From Cytophagaceae bacterium (GTDB lineage Bacteria; Bacteroidota; Bacteroidia; Cytophagales; Spirosomataceae), in NCBI GenBank assembly GCA_027491195.1, contig JAIXWQ010000006.1, positions 1-64,000 of the forward strand: DNA of 64,000 bases, in the 5' to 3' direction. The notes below the pieces were generated by a model, which was not told the origin of the DNA, searched no databases, and was given only the letters and a program-made list of their open reading frames with translations. The translations under genes and the position numbers were made by a program. Shown piece by piece: positions 1 through 10,000 of this stretch; positions within the stretch are counted from its first letter, which is position 1; every line of letters starts with the position of its first letter.

Positions 1-140
1 TCTTTATTTCTATCAACACGTCAAAGAACTCTTGTACCTCGAAATAAATCAAACAAAGCAACCCGCTCTGTCGTGAACTTAATCACCTAATCTACTCTCA
101 GTCTTGCTCTAGAAACCTTTTGTTCCTAGCGATTGGGAGT
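1..140 (-). other. rRNA operon leader (16S gene lies off the left edge)
   Basis: No ORF is found here. Read on the minus strand, the segment ends with GTTCTTTGAC at 29-20, followed by an A-rich stretch running off position 1. This matches the boxA-like antitermination segment that commonly lies just before 16S rRNA in Bacteroidota. With the promoter-like sequence at 142-172 it is best read as the leader of an rRNA operon transcribed leftwards out of the window. No mature rRNA sequence is visible, so the call rests on the leader only. Confidence 0.6.
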
Positions 141-141
141 G

Positions 142-172
142 CAAAGATGTAGGATTATTTTTTTAAACGCAA
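142..172 (-). promoter_or_regulatory. Promoter of the leftward rRNA operon
   Basis: Minus strand: TTG at 172-170, 18 nt of mostly A/T, then TACATCTTTG at 151-142. This resembles the Bacteroidota -33/-7 pattern (TTG, about 19, TAnnTTTG) with two extra bases inside the -7 element. The sequence just downstream (GCACTCCC) resembles that after the tRNA-Phe promoter at 37625, as expected for stable-RNA promoters. Inferred, not measured. Confidence 0.5.
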
Positions 173-248
173 GTCTGAGCTAGAAACTTTTTACTGATTA
201 TAGGCTAAAACACTGAAAATCAAAGAGAAAAAAATCAAATAAAAAATA

Positions 249-284
249 AGAAATCCTCGCAAAAATTAATTCTGCGAGGATTTG
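249..284 (-). terminator. Rho-independent terminator after pruA
   Basis: Perfect 11-bp inverted repeat (AAATCCTCGCA at 251-261, its complement at 273-283) with an 11-nt A/T loop. On the minus strand it is followed by a T-rich run, as expected downstream of the pruA stop at 311. The stretch 172-248 between it and the rRNA promoter shows nothing further. Confidence 0.8.
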
Positions 285-310
285 ACCTTTTTTTGGCAAT
301 AAAAGGATTA

Positions 311-1939
311 TTACTTTTCTAAGAATGGATATCTAAAATCTGTAGGTGAAACGAAGACTTCCTTCACCGTGCGCGGAGAAACCCAACGCAGCAAATTCAA
401 ATATGAACCCGCCTTATCATTCGTTCCTGAAGCACGCGCACCACCAAATGGCTGCTGGCCTACCACGGCTCCCGTACACTTATCATTTAAGTATAAGTTA
501 CCTGCCGCGTTTTCTAGCACTTTCATCGCTTCCAGCATCGCGTATTTATCCTGTGCAAAAATCGCACCCGTTAAAGCATAAGCCGAAGTCGAATCCACTA
601 AAGTCAAGACCGAATTCCAATCCGCATCATTATATACATAGATCGTTAGCACCGGGCCAAATATCTCCTCCACCATCGTGCGGTAGGTCGGATTAGTCGT
701 TAATAAAACCGTAGGTTCTACAAAATAGCCTTTCGAATCGTCGAAGTTTCCGCCAGAAATAACCGTTACTTCTGGAGATTTTTTGGCTTCACTTATATAA
801 GAGGTAATTTTGGCGAAAGCTTTCGCATCGATCACCGCGTTTACGAAGTTTTCAAAATCTTCTGTGCCGCCCATTTTAATAGCTGCTAAATCAGCTTTCA
901 ATTGAGCCTCCACCGCTGGCCATAAAGAAGCTGGGATGTAGGCGCGAGAGGCTGCGGAGCATTTTTGGCCTTGGTATTCGAAGGCGCCACGGACTAATCC
1001 AGTGGTTAATGCTTTTACATCCGCTGATGCGTGAGCTACGACGAAGTCCTTACCACCTGTTTCGCCTACGATGCGAGGATAGGATTTATAGTTGGCGATG
1101 TTTTGGCCTATATTCTTCCAAATCGTCTGGAAAACGCCTGTCGATCCCGTAAAGTGAATCCCCGCAAAGTCACGATGAGAGAAAACAACCTCCCCTGCTT
1201 CCGGGCCATCCGCTAACACTAAATTGATAACGCCAGCCGGCAAACCTGCCTCCTCTAAAATTTCCATTAATAAGCCCGCCGAATAGACCTGCGTAGGCGA
1301 CGGCTTCCAAACCACCGTATTCCCCATCAAGGCTGGCGCCGCTGGTAAATTACCCGCGATCGCTGTAAAGTTAAACGGAGTTAATGCATAAACGAAGCCT
1401 TCTAAAGGACGGTATTCCAATCGATTCCAAACGCCAGGCGACGAAATCGGTTGTTCGCTGTATATCTGTTGTGCATAATGCACATTAAAACGTAAGAAAT
1501 CGATCCACTCACAGGCCGCGTCAATTTCAGCCTGGTAGGCATTTTTCGACTGCCCTAGCATCGTACGCGCATTTAATTGCATTCGGTATTTCGTCGCCGA
1601 AAGATCTGCTGCCTTTAAAAAGATAGCCGCGCGATCCTCCCAAGGCATCGAAGCCCAAGCTGATCTAGCTTCCAATGCCGCATCAATGGCCTGAGCCACT
1701 TCCGCTTTTCCACCTTCATAATAATGACCCAACACATGTTGGTGATCGTGCGGGCAAGTCATGGCGACTTTTTTGGCACCCTTCACAGAACGACCTGCAA
1801 TACGCATCTGCACATCAATTTGCTGATTACGCAAATCTGAAAGGGCTTGCTTTAATTTAGTACGTTCCGCTGAATTCGCACCGTACTGCAAAATCGGCTC
1901 ATTAATAGGGGTAGGGACTTGAAAAACTCCTGAGGACAT
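311..1939 (-). CDS. pruA: 1-pyrroline-5-carboxylate dehydrogenase (proline catabolism)
   Basis: Oxidises L-glutamate gamma-semialdehyde (in equilibrium with pyrroline-5-carboxylate) to glutamate with NAD, the second step of proline breakdown; cytoplasmic. The 542-residue protein is a full-length aldehyde dehydrogenase superfamily member of the stand-alone PruA type. It has the catalytic glutamate in GETGGKD near residue 293 and the catalytic cysteine in EYQGQKCSAASR near residue 327. The C-terminal GGARASGTNDKAG segment is typical of PruA rather than generic aldehyde dehydrogenases. The ATG at 1939 gives the expected N-terminus. No proline dehydrogenase gene is adjacent. It appears to be a single-gene unit with the terminator at 249-284. 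Confidence 0.93.
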   Translation of the reverse strand: MSSGVFQVPTPINEPILQYGANSAERTKLKQALSDLRNQQIDVQMRIAGRSVKGAKKVAMTCPHDHQHVLGHYYEGGKAEVAQAIDAALEARSAWASMPWEDRAAIFLKAADLSATKYRMQLNARTMLGQSKNAYQAEIDAACEWIDFLRFNVHYAQQIYSEQPISSPGVWNRLEYRPLEGFVYALTPFNFTAIAGNLPAAPALMGNTVVWKPSPTQVYSAGLLMEILEEAGLPAGVINLVLADGPEAGEVVFSHRDFAGIHFTGSTGVFQTIWKNIGQNIANYKSYPRIVGETGGKDFVVAHASADVKALTTGLVRGAFEYQGQKCSAASRAYIPASLWPAVEAQLKADLAAIKMGGTEDFENFVNAVIDAKAFAKITSYISEAKKSPEVTVISGGNFDDSKGYFVEPTVLLTTNPTYRTMVEEIFGPVLTIYVYNDADWNSVLTLVDSTSAYALTGAIFAQDKYAMLEAMKVLENAAGNLYLNDKCTGAVVGQQPFGGARASGTNDKAGSYLNLLRWVSPRTVKEVFVSPTDFRYPFLEK

Positions 1940-1996
1940 ATGGTTTCGTTGATGTGTAATAAATAGGATGCTAAATTACGGGTTTTCTATTTATTA

Positions 1997-2716
1997 TCAA
2001 GGCGCGGCAAAGCTGAGGTAGGGTTTCAATCTTTTCCACGCCACGAGATCCAGCAATTGTATTTTTTCCAAAGCCTCGAAATCCTTCAGCACCCCATGTT
2101 GTTTACGATAGGCCAAAACCACCTTCGACTGCCCATAGGGCAAGTAAGGGTGTTTGAAATCCTTCCACTCCACCTGATTAATGGCTAAAAACCGATACAC
2201 CCCTGCCCCTACCTTTAATAAGGCCTTATTTTCTTTTACCCAAAGCGAATCCAAGCCATACACCTCCTTCAATTGATCCACCTGATAAAACCCGCCCAAT
2301 TTCTCCCGAAAAGTCATAATCCGTTTCGCGAACCCCGGCCCTATCCCATTCAGAGCCACCCACGCCGCCGAATCCGCGGTATTAATATCGATACTTTGCT
2401 GCTTCCTTCGAACTCCGGACTCTTTGCCTCCGAACTTGTAGTCTACCCACTTCCTCCGGACTCCGGACTTATTCCCTACGGACTCTTTCCCTCCGAACTT
2501 TCGCGAACCGAACACCTTCGGACTTATCTCCTTATAATTCGCCTCCCAAACAACCGGTTGAAAATCTAATTTCGCTGATTCGTTTTCCCGCCATTTGTAA
2601 CCTATATATAGAAGGGCATAAACAACCATCATTCCCAGCATCACGATTAGCCCTTTGATCTCGGCGTGAGTATAGGCGAGGGTGAAGCGGAGGAGGTACA
2701 TTAGTTTGGTTTTCAT
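1997..2716 (-). CDS. ComEA-like helix-hairpin-helix protein, membrane anchored
   Basis: 239 residues from ATG 2716. A membrane helix near residues 24-42 is followed by a charged low-complexity linker at about 64-105 and then tandem helix-hairpin-helix motifs (INTADSAAWVALNGIGPGFAKRI near 110). Helix-hairpin-helix repeats bind DNA non-specifically. ComEA proteins bind incoming DNA during transformation, but this architecture is common and uncharacterised in Bacteroidota, so the uptake role is inference. A start at 2767 is possible but would put translation into the 7-bp word array at 2733-2781, so 2716 is preferred. The linker is encoded by a repeat-derived stretch (see 2401-2525). Confidence 0.75.
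   Translation of the reverse strand: MKTKLMYLLRFTLAYTHAEIKGLIVMLGMMVVYALLYIGYKWRENESAKLDFQPVVWEANYKEISPKVFGSRKFGGKESVGNKSGVRRKWVDYKFGGKESGVRRKQQSIDINTADSAAWVALNGIGPGFAKRIMTFREKLGGFYQVDQLKEVYGLDSLWVKENKALLKVGAGVYRFLAINQVEWKDFKHPYLPYGQSKVVLAYRKQHGVLKDFEALEKIQLLDLVAWKRLKPYLSFAAP
2401..2525 (-). repeat. In-frame purine-rich repeat inside the ComEA-like gene
   Basis: Two 25-bp near-identical copies (2413-2437 and 2476-2500, each reading AAGTTCGGAGG at its minus-strand 5' end) lie exactly 63 bp apart, a multiple of both 7 and 3. Between and around them are GTCCGGA/GTTCGAA-type heptamers. The repeat encodes two KFGGKES...GVRRK blocks between the membrane helix and the helix-hairpin-helix domain. 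Confidence 0.8.
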
Positions 2717-2732
2717 TAGTGGTGGGATTGAA

Positions 2733-2781
2733 AGCATAAAGAATAAAGCACAAAGAATAAGGCACAAATAATAAAGAATAA
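2733..2781 (+). repeat. 7-bp word array (AGCATAA/AGAATAA type)
   Basis: Seven consecutive heptamers in perfect register: AGCATAA, AGAATAA, AGCACAA, AGAATAA, GGCACAA, ATAATAA, AGAATAA. It lies 17 bp upstream of the preferred ATG of the ComEA-like gene. Related heptamers recur at 13350-13377. Confidence 0.85.
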
Positions 2782-2807
2782 AGCTGGTTAAAACATTTCA
2801 AGTATGC

Positions 2808-2822
2808 ATCGCCTATGGCGAT
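2808..2822. repeat. Mini-hairpin ATCGCC-TAT-GGCGAT
   Basis: Perfect 6-bp inverted repeat with a 3-nt loop, lying between two 7-bp word arrays that are reverse complements of each other. The same stem with a different loop (TGC) occurs at 13385-13399. Confidence 0.8.
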
Positions 2823-2828
2823 ACCAAC

Positions 2829-2884
2829 TTTATGCTTTATTCTTTATGCTCTATGCTTTATTGAAAATGCTCTATGCTTTACCG
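2829..2884 (-). repeat. 7-bp word array, inverted relative to 2733-2781
   Basis: Eight heptamers in register on the plus strand: TTTATGC, TTTATTC, TTTATGC, TCTATGC, TTTATTG, AAAATGC, TCTATGC, TTTACCG. Most are reverse complements of the words at 2733-2781, so the spacer as a whole forms a large imperfect inverted repeat around the mini-hairpin at 2808-2822. Confidence 0.85.
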
Positions 2885-2918
2885 AAAAGCAAGTTCAAAC
2901 AAAAATTCCACAACCCCC

Positions 2919-2949
2919 TTGCATCCTAAAAAATTATCAGTACCTTTGC
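2919..2949 (+). promoter_or_regulatory. Promoter of the rpoBC operon
   Basis: TTG at 2919-2921, exactly 19 nt, then TACCTTTG at 2941-2948. This is a full match to the Bacteroidota housekeeping-sigma consensus. It predicts a leader of about 170 nt before rpoB (2955-3124). The leader contains short hairpins (GCC-TTC-GGGC near 2970 and CCC-AGA-GGG near 3083) but no ORF that I can support. Confidence 0.75.
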
Positions 2950-3124
2950 AGGCTATTTTAGGGTACAAGCCTTCGGGCCTATCCAAAAAGAAATGATTTC
3001 TGAAACACAATTCCTTTATCGTAGGGGAAGCGCAAAGGGGAATCATTTTTTCATCTACGAGGCATTTCAGCTTTAAATTGTGCCCAGAGGGCCATTTTTC
3101 ATTTAATTTAAAACGTATAAAGCC

Positions 3125-6100
3125 TTGAGTAACATCACTGCCACCGGAAGACACAGCTTTGCAAAAACGCAGTCTGTGATCGATTATCCAGATTTTCTGG
3201 ATATCCAAATCAAATCCTTTCAGGATTTTTTCCAGCTAGAGACAGCTGCTGAGAATCGTACTGACGAAGGTTTATTTAAAGTGTTTGCTGAGAATTTTCC
3301 AATCGCGGATTCGCGGGAAAACTTCGTTTTATCGTTCGTTGACTACTCTGTAGATCCGCCGAAATATTCGGTAGATGAGTGTATCGACCGCGGTTTAACG
3401 TATTCAGTACCTTTAAAAGCGAAATTACGTTTGATCTGTAATGATACAGACAACGAGGATTTCCAAACCATCGAACAGGAAGTATTCTTAGGAAACATTC
3501 CTTACATGACAGAGCGTGGATCATTCGTGATCAACGGTGCTGAGCGTGTCATAGTTTCCCAGCTACACCGTTCACCAGGTGTATTCTTCGCGCAATCGAA
3601 GCATACAAATGGAACGAAATTGTATTCGGCTCGTATCATTCCATTCAAGGGTTCTTGGATTGAATTTGCAACGGACGTAAACAATGTGATGTACGCGTAC
3701 ATCGACCGTAAAAAGAAATTCCCTGTGACTGTATTGCTTCGTGCGATTGGTTACGGAAATGACAAGGACATCCTAGATTTATTTGGCCTAGCTGAAGAAA
3801 TGAAGGTGGACAAGAAGAATTTAAAAACTACGGTAGGACGTCGCTTAGCTGCAAGAGTTTTGAAAACGTGGCAAGAAGACTTCGTAGATGAAGATACAGG
3901 TGAGGTAGTTTCTATCGACCGTAACGAAATCTTGATCGAGCGTGATACCGTTATTACGGAGAACGAGATCGAGACGATTTTGGAATCAGGATCAAGCACA
4001 ATCATCTTGCACAAAGACGATGTGAACGTATCTGATTACAACATCATCTACAATACTTTACAAAAAGATACTTCGAACTCGGAGAAAGAGGCGGTAGAAG
4101 TTATCTACAAGCAATTACGTAACACGGATGCTCCAGATGAGCAAACGGCACGTGATATCATCCAAAACTTGTTCTTCTCAGACAAGCGTTATGATTTAGG
4201 CGAAGTAGGTCGTTACCGTATCAATAAAAAATTAGGCCACGATATCCCGATGGATATTAAGGTATTGACAAAAGAGGATATCATCTCTATCGTGAAGTAC
4301 TTGATCGGTTTGATCAACTCTCGCGCGGTTGTCGATGATATTGACCACTTGTCTAACCGTCGTGTACGTACAGTAGGTGAGCAATTATATGCTCAGTTTG
4401 GTGTAGGTCTTGCACGTATGGCTCGTACCATCAAAGAGCGTATGAACGTTCGTGATAACGAGGACTTTAAGCCAGTAGATTTAATTAATGCACGTACGTT
4501 ATCGTCTGTGATTAACTCGTTCTTTGGAACGAATCAGTTATCTCAGTTTATGGACCAAACGAATCCATTAGCCGAGATCACGCACAAGCGTCGTATGTCT
4601 GCCCTAGGACCAGGTGGTCTTTCTCGTGAAAGAGCTGGTTTCGAGGTTCGTGACGTTCACTATACGCACTACGGTCGTCTTTGTACGATTGAAACACCAG
4701 AGGGACCGAACATCGGTTTGATTTCTTCTCTTTGTGTGCACGCGAAAGTAAACGGAATGGGCTTCATCGAAACTCCTTACCGTGTGATCGAATCAGGTAA
4801 AGTAGATACGTCTACGACTGTTTCGTATTTAACGGCTGAAGAAGAAGATGGAATGAACATCGTTCAGGCAAATGCACAGATTGACAAAAATGGTAAATTC
4901 TTATCTGAGCGTGTGAAGGCACGTTTTGAGGGTGACTTCCCATTAGTGAATCCAGCAGATGCACAATATATGGACGTGGCGCCTAACCAAATCGTATCCG
5001 TTGCTGCTTCTATGATTCCTTTCTTAGAGCATGATGATGCGAACCGTGCCTTGATGGGATCGAACATGCAGCGCCAAGCGGTGCCATTGTTACGCCCTGA
5101 AGCACCTATCGTAGGTACAGGTTTAGAACACCGCGTTGCGATTGACTCACGTACTTTAGTAGTTGCTGAAGGAAGTGGTGTGATCGAATACGTAGATGCT
5201 TTACGCATCGTAGTTAACTACGATCAAACAGAAGAGCAAAAATTAGTAAGCTTCCACGGCTCTACGAAAGAATACAAATTAATCAAGTTCCGTAGAACGA
5301 ACCAGGATACAACGATCAACTTAAAGCCAATTGTTTTCAAAGGACAAAAGGTGGAGAAGGGTCAAGCGCTTTGCGAGGGTTATGCAACTCAAGCAGGTGA
5401 GCTAGCTTTAGGTCGTAACATGAAAGTGGCGTTCATGCCATGGCAAGGTTACAACTTTGAGGATGCGATCGTGATGTCTGAAAAAGTGGTTCGTGACGAT
5501 ATCTTTACTTCAATCCACATTGAGGAATTCGAATTAGAGGTACGTGACACGAAACGTGGTGAGGAGGAATTAACTTCTGAAATCCCGAACGTTTCTGAGG
5601 AAACAGTTCGTAACCTAGACGAGAACGGTGTTGTTCGCGTAGGTTCTGAGGTGAAAGAAGGAGATATCTTAATTGGTAAGATTACACCAAAAGGTGAGTC
5701 TGATCCAACTCCAGAAGAGAAATTATTACGTGCCATCTTTGGTGACAAAGCGGGTGACGTGAAAGATGCTTCGAAGAAAGCGCCACCATCATTAAAAGGT
5801 GTGGTTATCGACACGAAGTTGTTCGCTCGTCCTAAAAAGGATAAGGATCAACGTGATAAGTCGAAAGCTGAATTGAAATTGGTTATGAAGCAATACGGTA
5901 AAGACCTTTTAGAGGTTCGTAAGATCATGATCGAAAAGACCGTTGCTTTATTAGCTGGTAAAACATGTGGAGGTATCCGTCACAAGTTTGGTACAGTGAT
6001 CGTAGAGAAAGGGGTTAAATTCACAGCGAAGAATATCGAAGAATTATTATTCCCAGATAAAAACTTATACCGCGATGAGTCAACGTATGCCGTACCAGAG

Positions 6101-6997
6101 GAAGCGAATTTACTTTCAGATTTGATCGTAGAAGAGGCTACTGCGGATGCAGCGACTAACGCAACTTTCTTAGCGTTAATCAAGAGCTACCACGTTCGTC
6201 GTAACGAAATCGCTGGTAACTTCAAGCGTGAGCGTTTCGTGTTAGAAGTAGGAGATGAATTACCTGCTGGTATCGTGAAATTAGCGAAGGTGTATGTGGC
6301 TAAGAAGCGTAAGTTAAAAGTGGGTGATAAGATGGCGGGTCGTCACGGTAATAAGGGTATTGTTGCTCGTATCGTTCGTGAAGAAGATATGCCATTCTTA
6401 GAAGATGGAACACCGGTAGATATCGTATTGAATCCACTAGGGGTACCATCTCGTATGAACTTAGGACAAATTTACGAGACCGTATTAGGTTGGGCTGGAC
6501 AAAAATTAGGTAAGCGTTATGCGACGCCTATTTTCGACGGTGGAACTGAAGCAGAGGTAGCAGCTGAATTAACATTAGCTGGTTTACCAGACTGGGGTCG
6601 TACGTATTTATACAATGGTTTAACGGGTGATAAATTTGATCAACCGGTGACTGTAGGTATCATCTATATGTTGAAACTGGGTCACTTAGTGGATGATAAG
6701 ATGCACGCACGTTCGATCGGACCTTACTCATTAATTACACAACAACCATTGGGTGGTAAAGCTCAATTCGGTGGTCAGCGTTTTGGTGAGATGGAGGTTT
6801 GGGCATTAGAGGCCTTCGGTGCAGCGAATATCTTGCAAGAGATCTTAACTGTGAAGTCGGATGATGTCATCGGTCGCGCAAAAGCTTACGAAGCTATTGT
6901 AAAAGGGGAGAATATGCCAAAACCAAACATTCCAGAATCATTCAACGTATTGATTCACGAATTGAGAGGTTTAGCCCTTGAAATCACCCTTGAGTAA
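3125..6997 (+). CDS. rpoB: RNA polymerase beta subunit
   Basis: 1290 residues, full length for Bacteroidota. Forms the core polymerase with RpoC and RpoA. The rifampicin pocket near residues 465-500 ([27 protein letters not shown]) matches the drug-sensitive consensus. The RHGNKG motif and the C-terminal [14 protein letters not shown] block are intact. Translation must start at TTG 3125, because the protein aligns from [12 protein letters not shown] and no ATG lies in frame before the conserved [17 protein letters not shown] block. The upstream gene is the divergent ComEA-like gene, not rplL, so rpoBC is separated from the ribosomal stalk operon and uses the promoter at 2919. rpoC follows after 58 nt. 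Confidence 0.97.
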   Translation: MSNITATGRHSFAKTQSVIDYPDFLDIQIKSFQDFFQLETAAENRTDEGLFKVFAENFPIADSRENFVLSFVDYSVDPPKYSVDECIDRGLTYSVPLKAKLRLICNDTDNEDFQTIEQEVFLGNIPYMTERGSFVINGAERVIVSQLHRSPGVFFAQSKHTNGTKLYSARIIPFKGSWIEFATDVNNVMYAYIDRKKKFPVTVLLRAIGYGNDKDILDLFGLAEEMKVDKKNLKTTVGRRLAARVLKTWQEDFVDEDTGEVVSIDRNEILIERDTVITENEIETILESGSSTIILHKDDVNVSDYNIIYNTLQKDTSNSEKEAVEVIYKQLRNTDAPDEQTARDIIQNLFFSDKRYDLGEVGRYRINKKLGHDIPMDIKVLTKEDIISIVKYLIGLINSRAVVDDIDHLSNRRVRTVGEQLYAQFGVGLARMARTIKERMNVRDNEDFKPVDLINARTLSSVINSFFGTNQLSQFMDQTNPLAEITHKRRMSALGPGGLSRERAGFEVRDVHYTHYGRLCTIETPEGPNIGLISSLCVHAKVNGMGFIETPYRVIESGKVDTSTTVSYLTAEEEDGMNIVQANAQIDKNGKFLSERVKARFEGDFPLVNPADAQYMDVAPNQIVSVAASMIPFLEHDDANRALMGSNMQRQAVPLLRPEAPIVGTGLEHRVAIDSRTLVVAEGSGVIEYVDALRIVVNYDQTEEQKLVSFHGSTKEYKLIKFRRTNQDTTINLKPIVFKGQKVEKGQALCEGYATQAGELALGRNMKVAFMPWQGYNFEDAIVMSEKVVRDDIFTSIHIEEFELEVRDTKRGEEELTSEIPNVSEETVRNLDENGVVRVGSEVKEGDILIGKITPKGESDPTPEEKLLRAIFGDKAGDVKDASKKAPPSLKGVVIDTKLFARPKKDKDQRDKSKAELKLVMKQYGKDLLEVRKIMIEKTVALLAGKTCGGIRHKFGTVIVEKGVKFTAKNIEELLFPDKNLYRDESTYAVPEEANLLSDLIVEEATADAATNATFLALIKSYHVRRNEIAGNFKRERFVLEVGDELPAGIVKLAKVYVAKKRKLKVGDKMAGRHGNKGIVARIVREEDMPFLEDGTPVDIVLNPLGVPSRMNLGQIYETVLGWAGQKLGKRYATPIFDGGTEAEVAAELTLAGLPDWGRTYLYNGLTGDKFDQPVTVGIIYMLKLGHLVDDKMHARSIGPYSLITQQPLGGKAQFGGQRFGEMEVWALEAFGAANILQEILTVKSDDVIGRAKAYEAIVKGENMPKPNIPESFNVLIHELRGLALEITLE

Positions 6998-7055
6998 AAC
7001 CATTGGGCTTTGGCCCTGAATAAAAGAGTTCATTTTCCAATAAAATACAAAGAAA

Positions 7056-10000
7056 ATGTCATTTAAAAAGACTAGAAAGCTGAATAGCGATTTCCAAAAA
7101 GTAACCATTTCCTTAGCCTCTCCAGAGTCAATCTTGGAGGGTTCTAACGGGGAGGTAACACAACCGGAAACCATCAACTACCGTACCTACAAACCCGAAA
7201 TGGGCGGTTTGTTTTGCGAGCGTATCTTCGGTCCTACAAAGGACTGGGAGTGTCACTGCGGTAAATACAAGCGTATTCGTTACAAAGGCATCATTTGCGA
7301 TCGCTGTGGTGTAGAAGTAACGGAAAAGAAAGTACGTCGTGAGCGTATGGGCCACATCGAATTAGTGGTTCCAGTTGCACACATCTGGTACTTCCGTAGC
7401 TTACCTAACAAAATTGGTTATATGCTTGGTCTATCGACTAAGAAATTAGACCAAGTAATCTATTACGAGCGTTTCGTTGTAGTTCAACCAGGTATGTATG
7501 CGGAAGAAGGAAAGATCGGTAGCCAATACCTTGATTTCTTAACAGAAGACGAGTACTTAGATATCTTAGACAAATTACCGCGCGAGAACCAACATTTACC
7601 TGATGAAGATCCACAGAAATTCATCGCGAAAATGGGTGCTGACGCGTTAAATATGTTATTATCTCGTATTGACTTAGACAGCTTATCGGCTGACTTGCGT
7701 CACTCTGCGGATACAGAATCATCTCAACAACGTAAGGCAGAAGCCTTGAAGCGTTTGAAGGTGGTGGAAGCGTTCCGTGAGTCGATCGGTCGTATCGATA
7801 ACCGTCCTGAGTGGATGATCATCAAAATGGTTCCAGTAATTCCACCAGAATTACGTCCATTGGTGCCATTAGATGGAGGTCGTTTCGCGACGTCTGACTT
7901 GAACGACTTATACCGACGTGTGATTATCCGTAACAACCGTTTGAAGCGTTTGATCGAGATCAAGGCTCCAGAGGTAATCTTACGTAACGAGAAGCGTATG
8001 TTGCAAGAGGCTGTAGATAGCTTATTTGACAACTCACGTAAAGTAAATGCGGTTCGTTCTGAAGGTAACCGTGCCTTGAAGTCTCTTTCTGATATGTTGA
8101 AAGGTAAGCAAGGTCGTTTCCGTCAAAACTTATTAGGTAAGCGTGTCGATTATTCAGGTCGTTCGGTTATCGTTGTAGGTCCAGAATTGAAAATGCACGA
8201 GTGTGGTCTTCCAAAAGATATGGCGGCAGAATTATTCAAGCCGTTTGTTATCCGTAAGTTGATCGAGCGTGGTATCGTGAAGACGGTTAAGTCTGCGAAG
8301 AAAATTGTAGATCGTAAGGATCCAGTGGTTTGGGATATTTTGGAAAATGTCATGAAAGGACACCCAGTTCTTTTAAACCGTGCTCCTACCCTTCACCGTT
8401 TAGGTATCCAAGCTTTCCAACCGAAATTAATCGAAGGAAAAGCGATCCAATTGCACCCATTAACTTGTACGGCCTTTAACGCCGATTTTGATGGTGACCA
8501 GATGGCGGTTCACGTTCCACTAGGACATGAAGCGATTTTGGAAGCCTCTTTATTAATGCTTGCATCTCATAACATCTTGAACCCAGCGAATGGTGCGCCT
8601 ATTACGGTACCATCTCAGGACATGGTGTTAGGTTTATATTATGTAACAAAAGGACGTAAGTCTACTCCAGATCACAAAGTGGCTGGTGAAGGATCTCGTT
8701 TCTACGGATTTGAGGAGGTTGTTATCGCCTTGAACGAGAAGAAATTATCGAAGCACGCGAACATCGTGGTGAAAGCTACGGTTCGTAAAGAAGATGGTAC
8801 ATTGGTTCAAGAAATGGTGGAAACTGTTGCGGGTCGTGTATTATTCAACTTATGTGTTCCTGAGCAAGTAGGTTACATCAATGAGTTATTAACTAAGAAG
8901 AAGCTACAACAAATCATCTCACACGTTCACAAGATCTGTGGTATGGCTCGTACAGCGCAATTCTTGGATGATATCAAAGAATTAGGTTTCCAACAAGCCT
9001 TCCACGGTGGTTTATCGATGGGTATTGGTGATGTTCAAATTCCGGCAGAAAAAGCTTCATTAGTGAAGAAAGCACAGGAAGATGTTCAAGCAGTTTGGGA
9101 CAACTACTTAATGGGTCTAATCACAGATAACGAGCGTTACAACGCAGTTATCGACATCTGGACAAAGGTGAACTCGAAGATTACCGAGACGCTTATGAAG
9201 CAGATGGAGGAAGACAACCAAGGATTTAACGCGATCTACATGATGATGCACTCTGGAGCCCGTGGTTCTCGTGAGCAAATTCGTCAACTAGGTGGTATGC
9301 GTGGTTTGATGGCTAAGCCTCAGAAGAACTTACAAGGTTCCGTAGGTGAAATCATCGAAAACCCAATCCTTTCTAACTTTAAAGAAGGTCTTGACGTATT
9401 AGAGTACTTTATCTCTACTCACGGTGCGCGTAAAGGTTTAGCAGATACTGCCTTGAAAACAGCCGATGCGGGTTACTTGACTCGTCGTTTACACGATGTT
9501 GCGCAAGACGTTATCGTGAACGAAGAGGATTGTGGTACCTTACGTGGTATCGAGGTGTTTCCATTGAAAGACAATGAGGAGATCATCGAGCCATTATCTG
9601 AGCGTATCTTAGGCCGTGTGTCTATTCACGATGTGTACGATCCGATCACAAATGAGTTAATCGTTGCTTCAGGTGATGAAATCAACGAGGCAATCGCAAC
9701 GAAAATTGATGAGACAGCGATCGAATCAGTGGAGATTCGTTCGGTATTAACTTGTGAGACTAAGAGCGGTGTGTGTGCGAAATGTTACGGACGTAACTTA
9801 GCAACTGCTGCGATGGTGAACTTAGGAGAAGCTGTAGGTGTAATTGCCTCTCAATCGATCGGTGAGCCAGGTACTCAGTTAACATTACGTACCTTCCACG
9901 TGGGTGGTACAGCCCAAAACGTTTCTCTAGATGCGAGCGTTAAAGCGAAATTTGACGGGGTAATTAACTTCGAAGAGGTTCGTTCAGTAAGCTCTACAGA

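Noticed and set aside
346-696. Plus-strand open frame opposite pruA
   Set aside because: It lies wholly antisense to a clear pruA gene and its translation is compositionally biased with no domain.
2717-2767. Upstream start for the ComEA-like protein
   Set aside because: These 17 extra codons are made of the 7-bp word array and have no conserved character; ATG 2716 gives a normal N-terminus.
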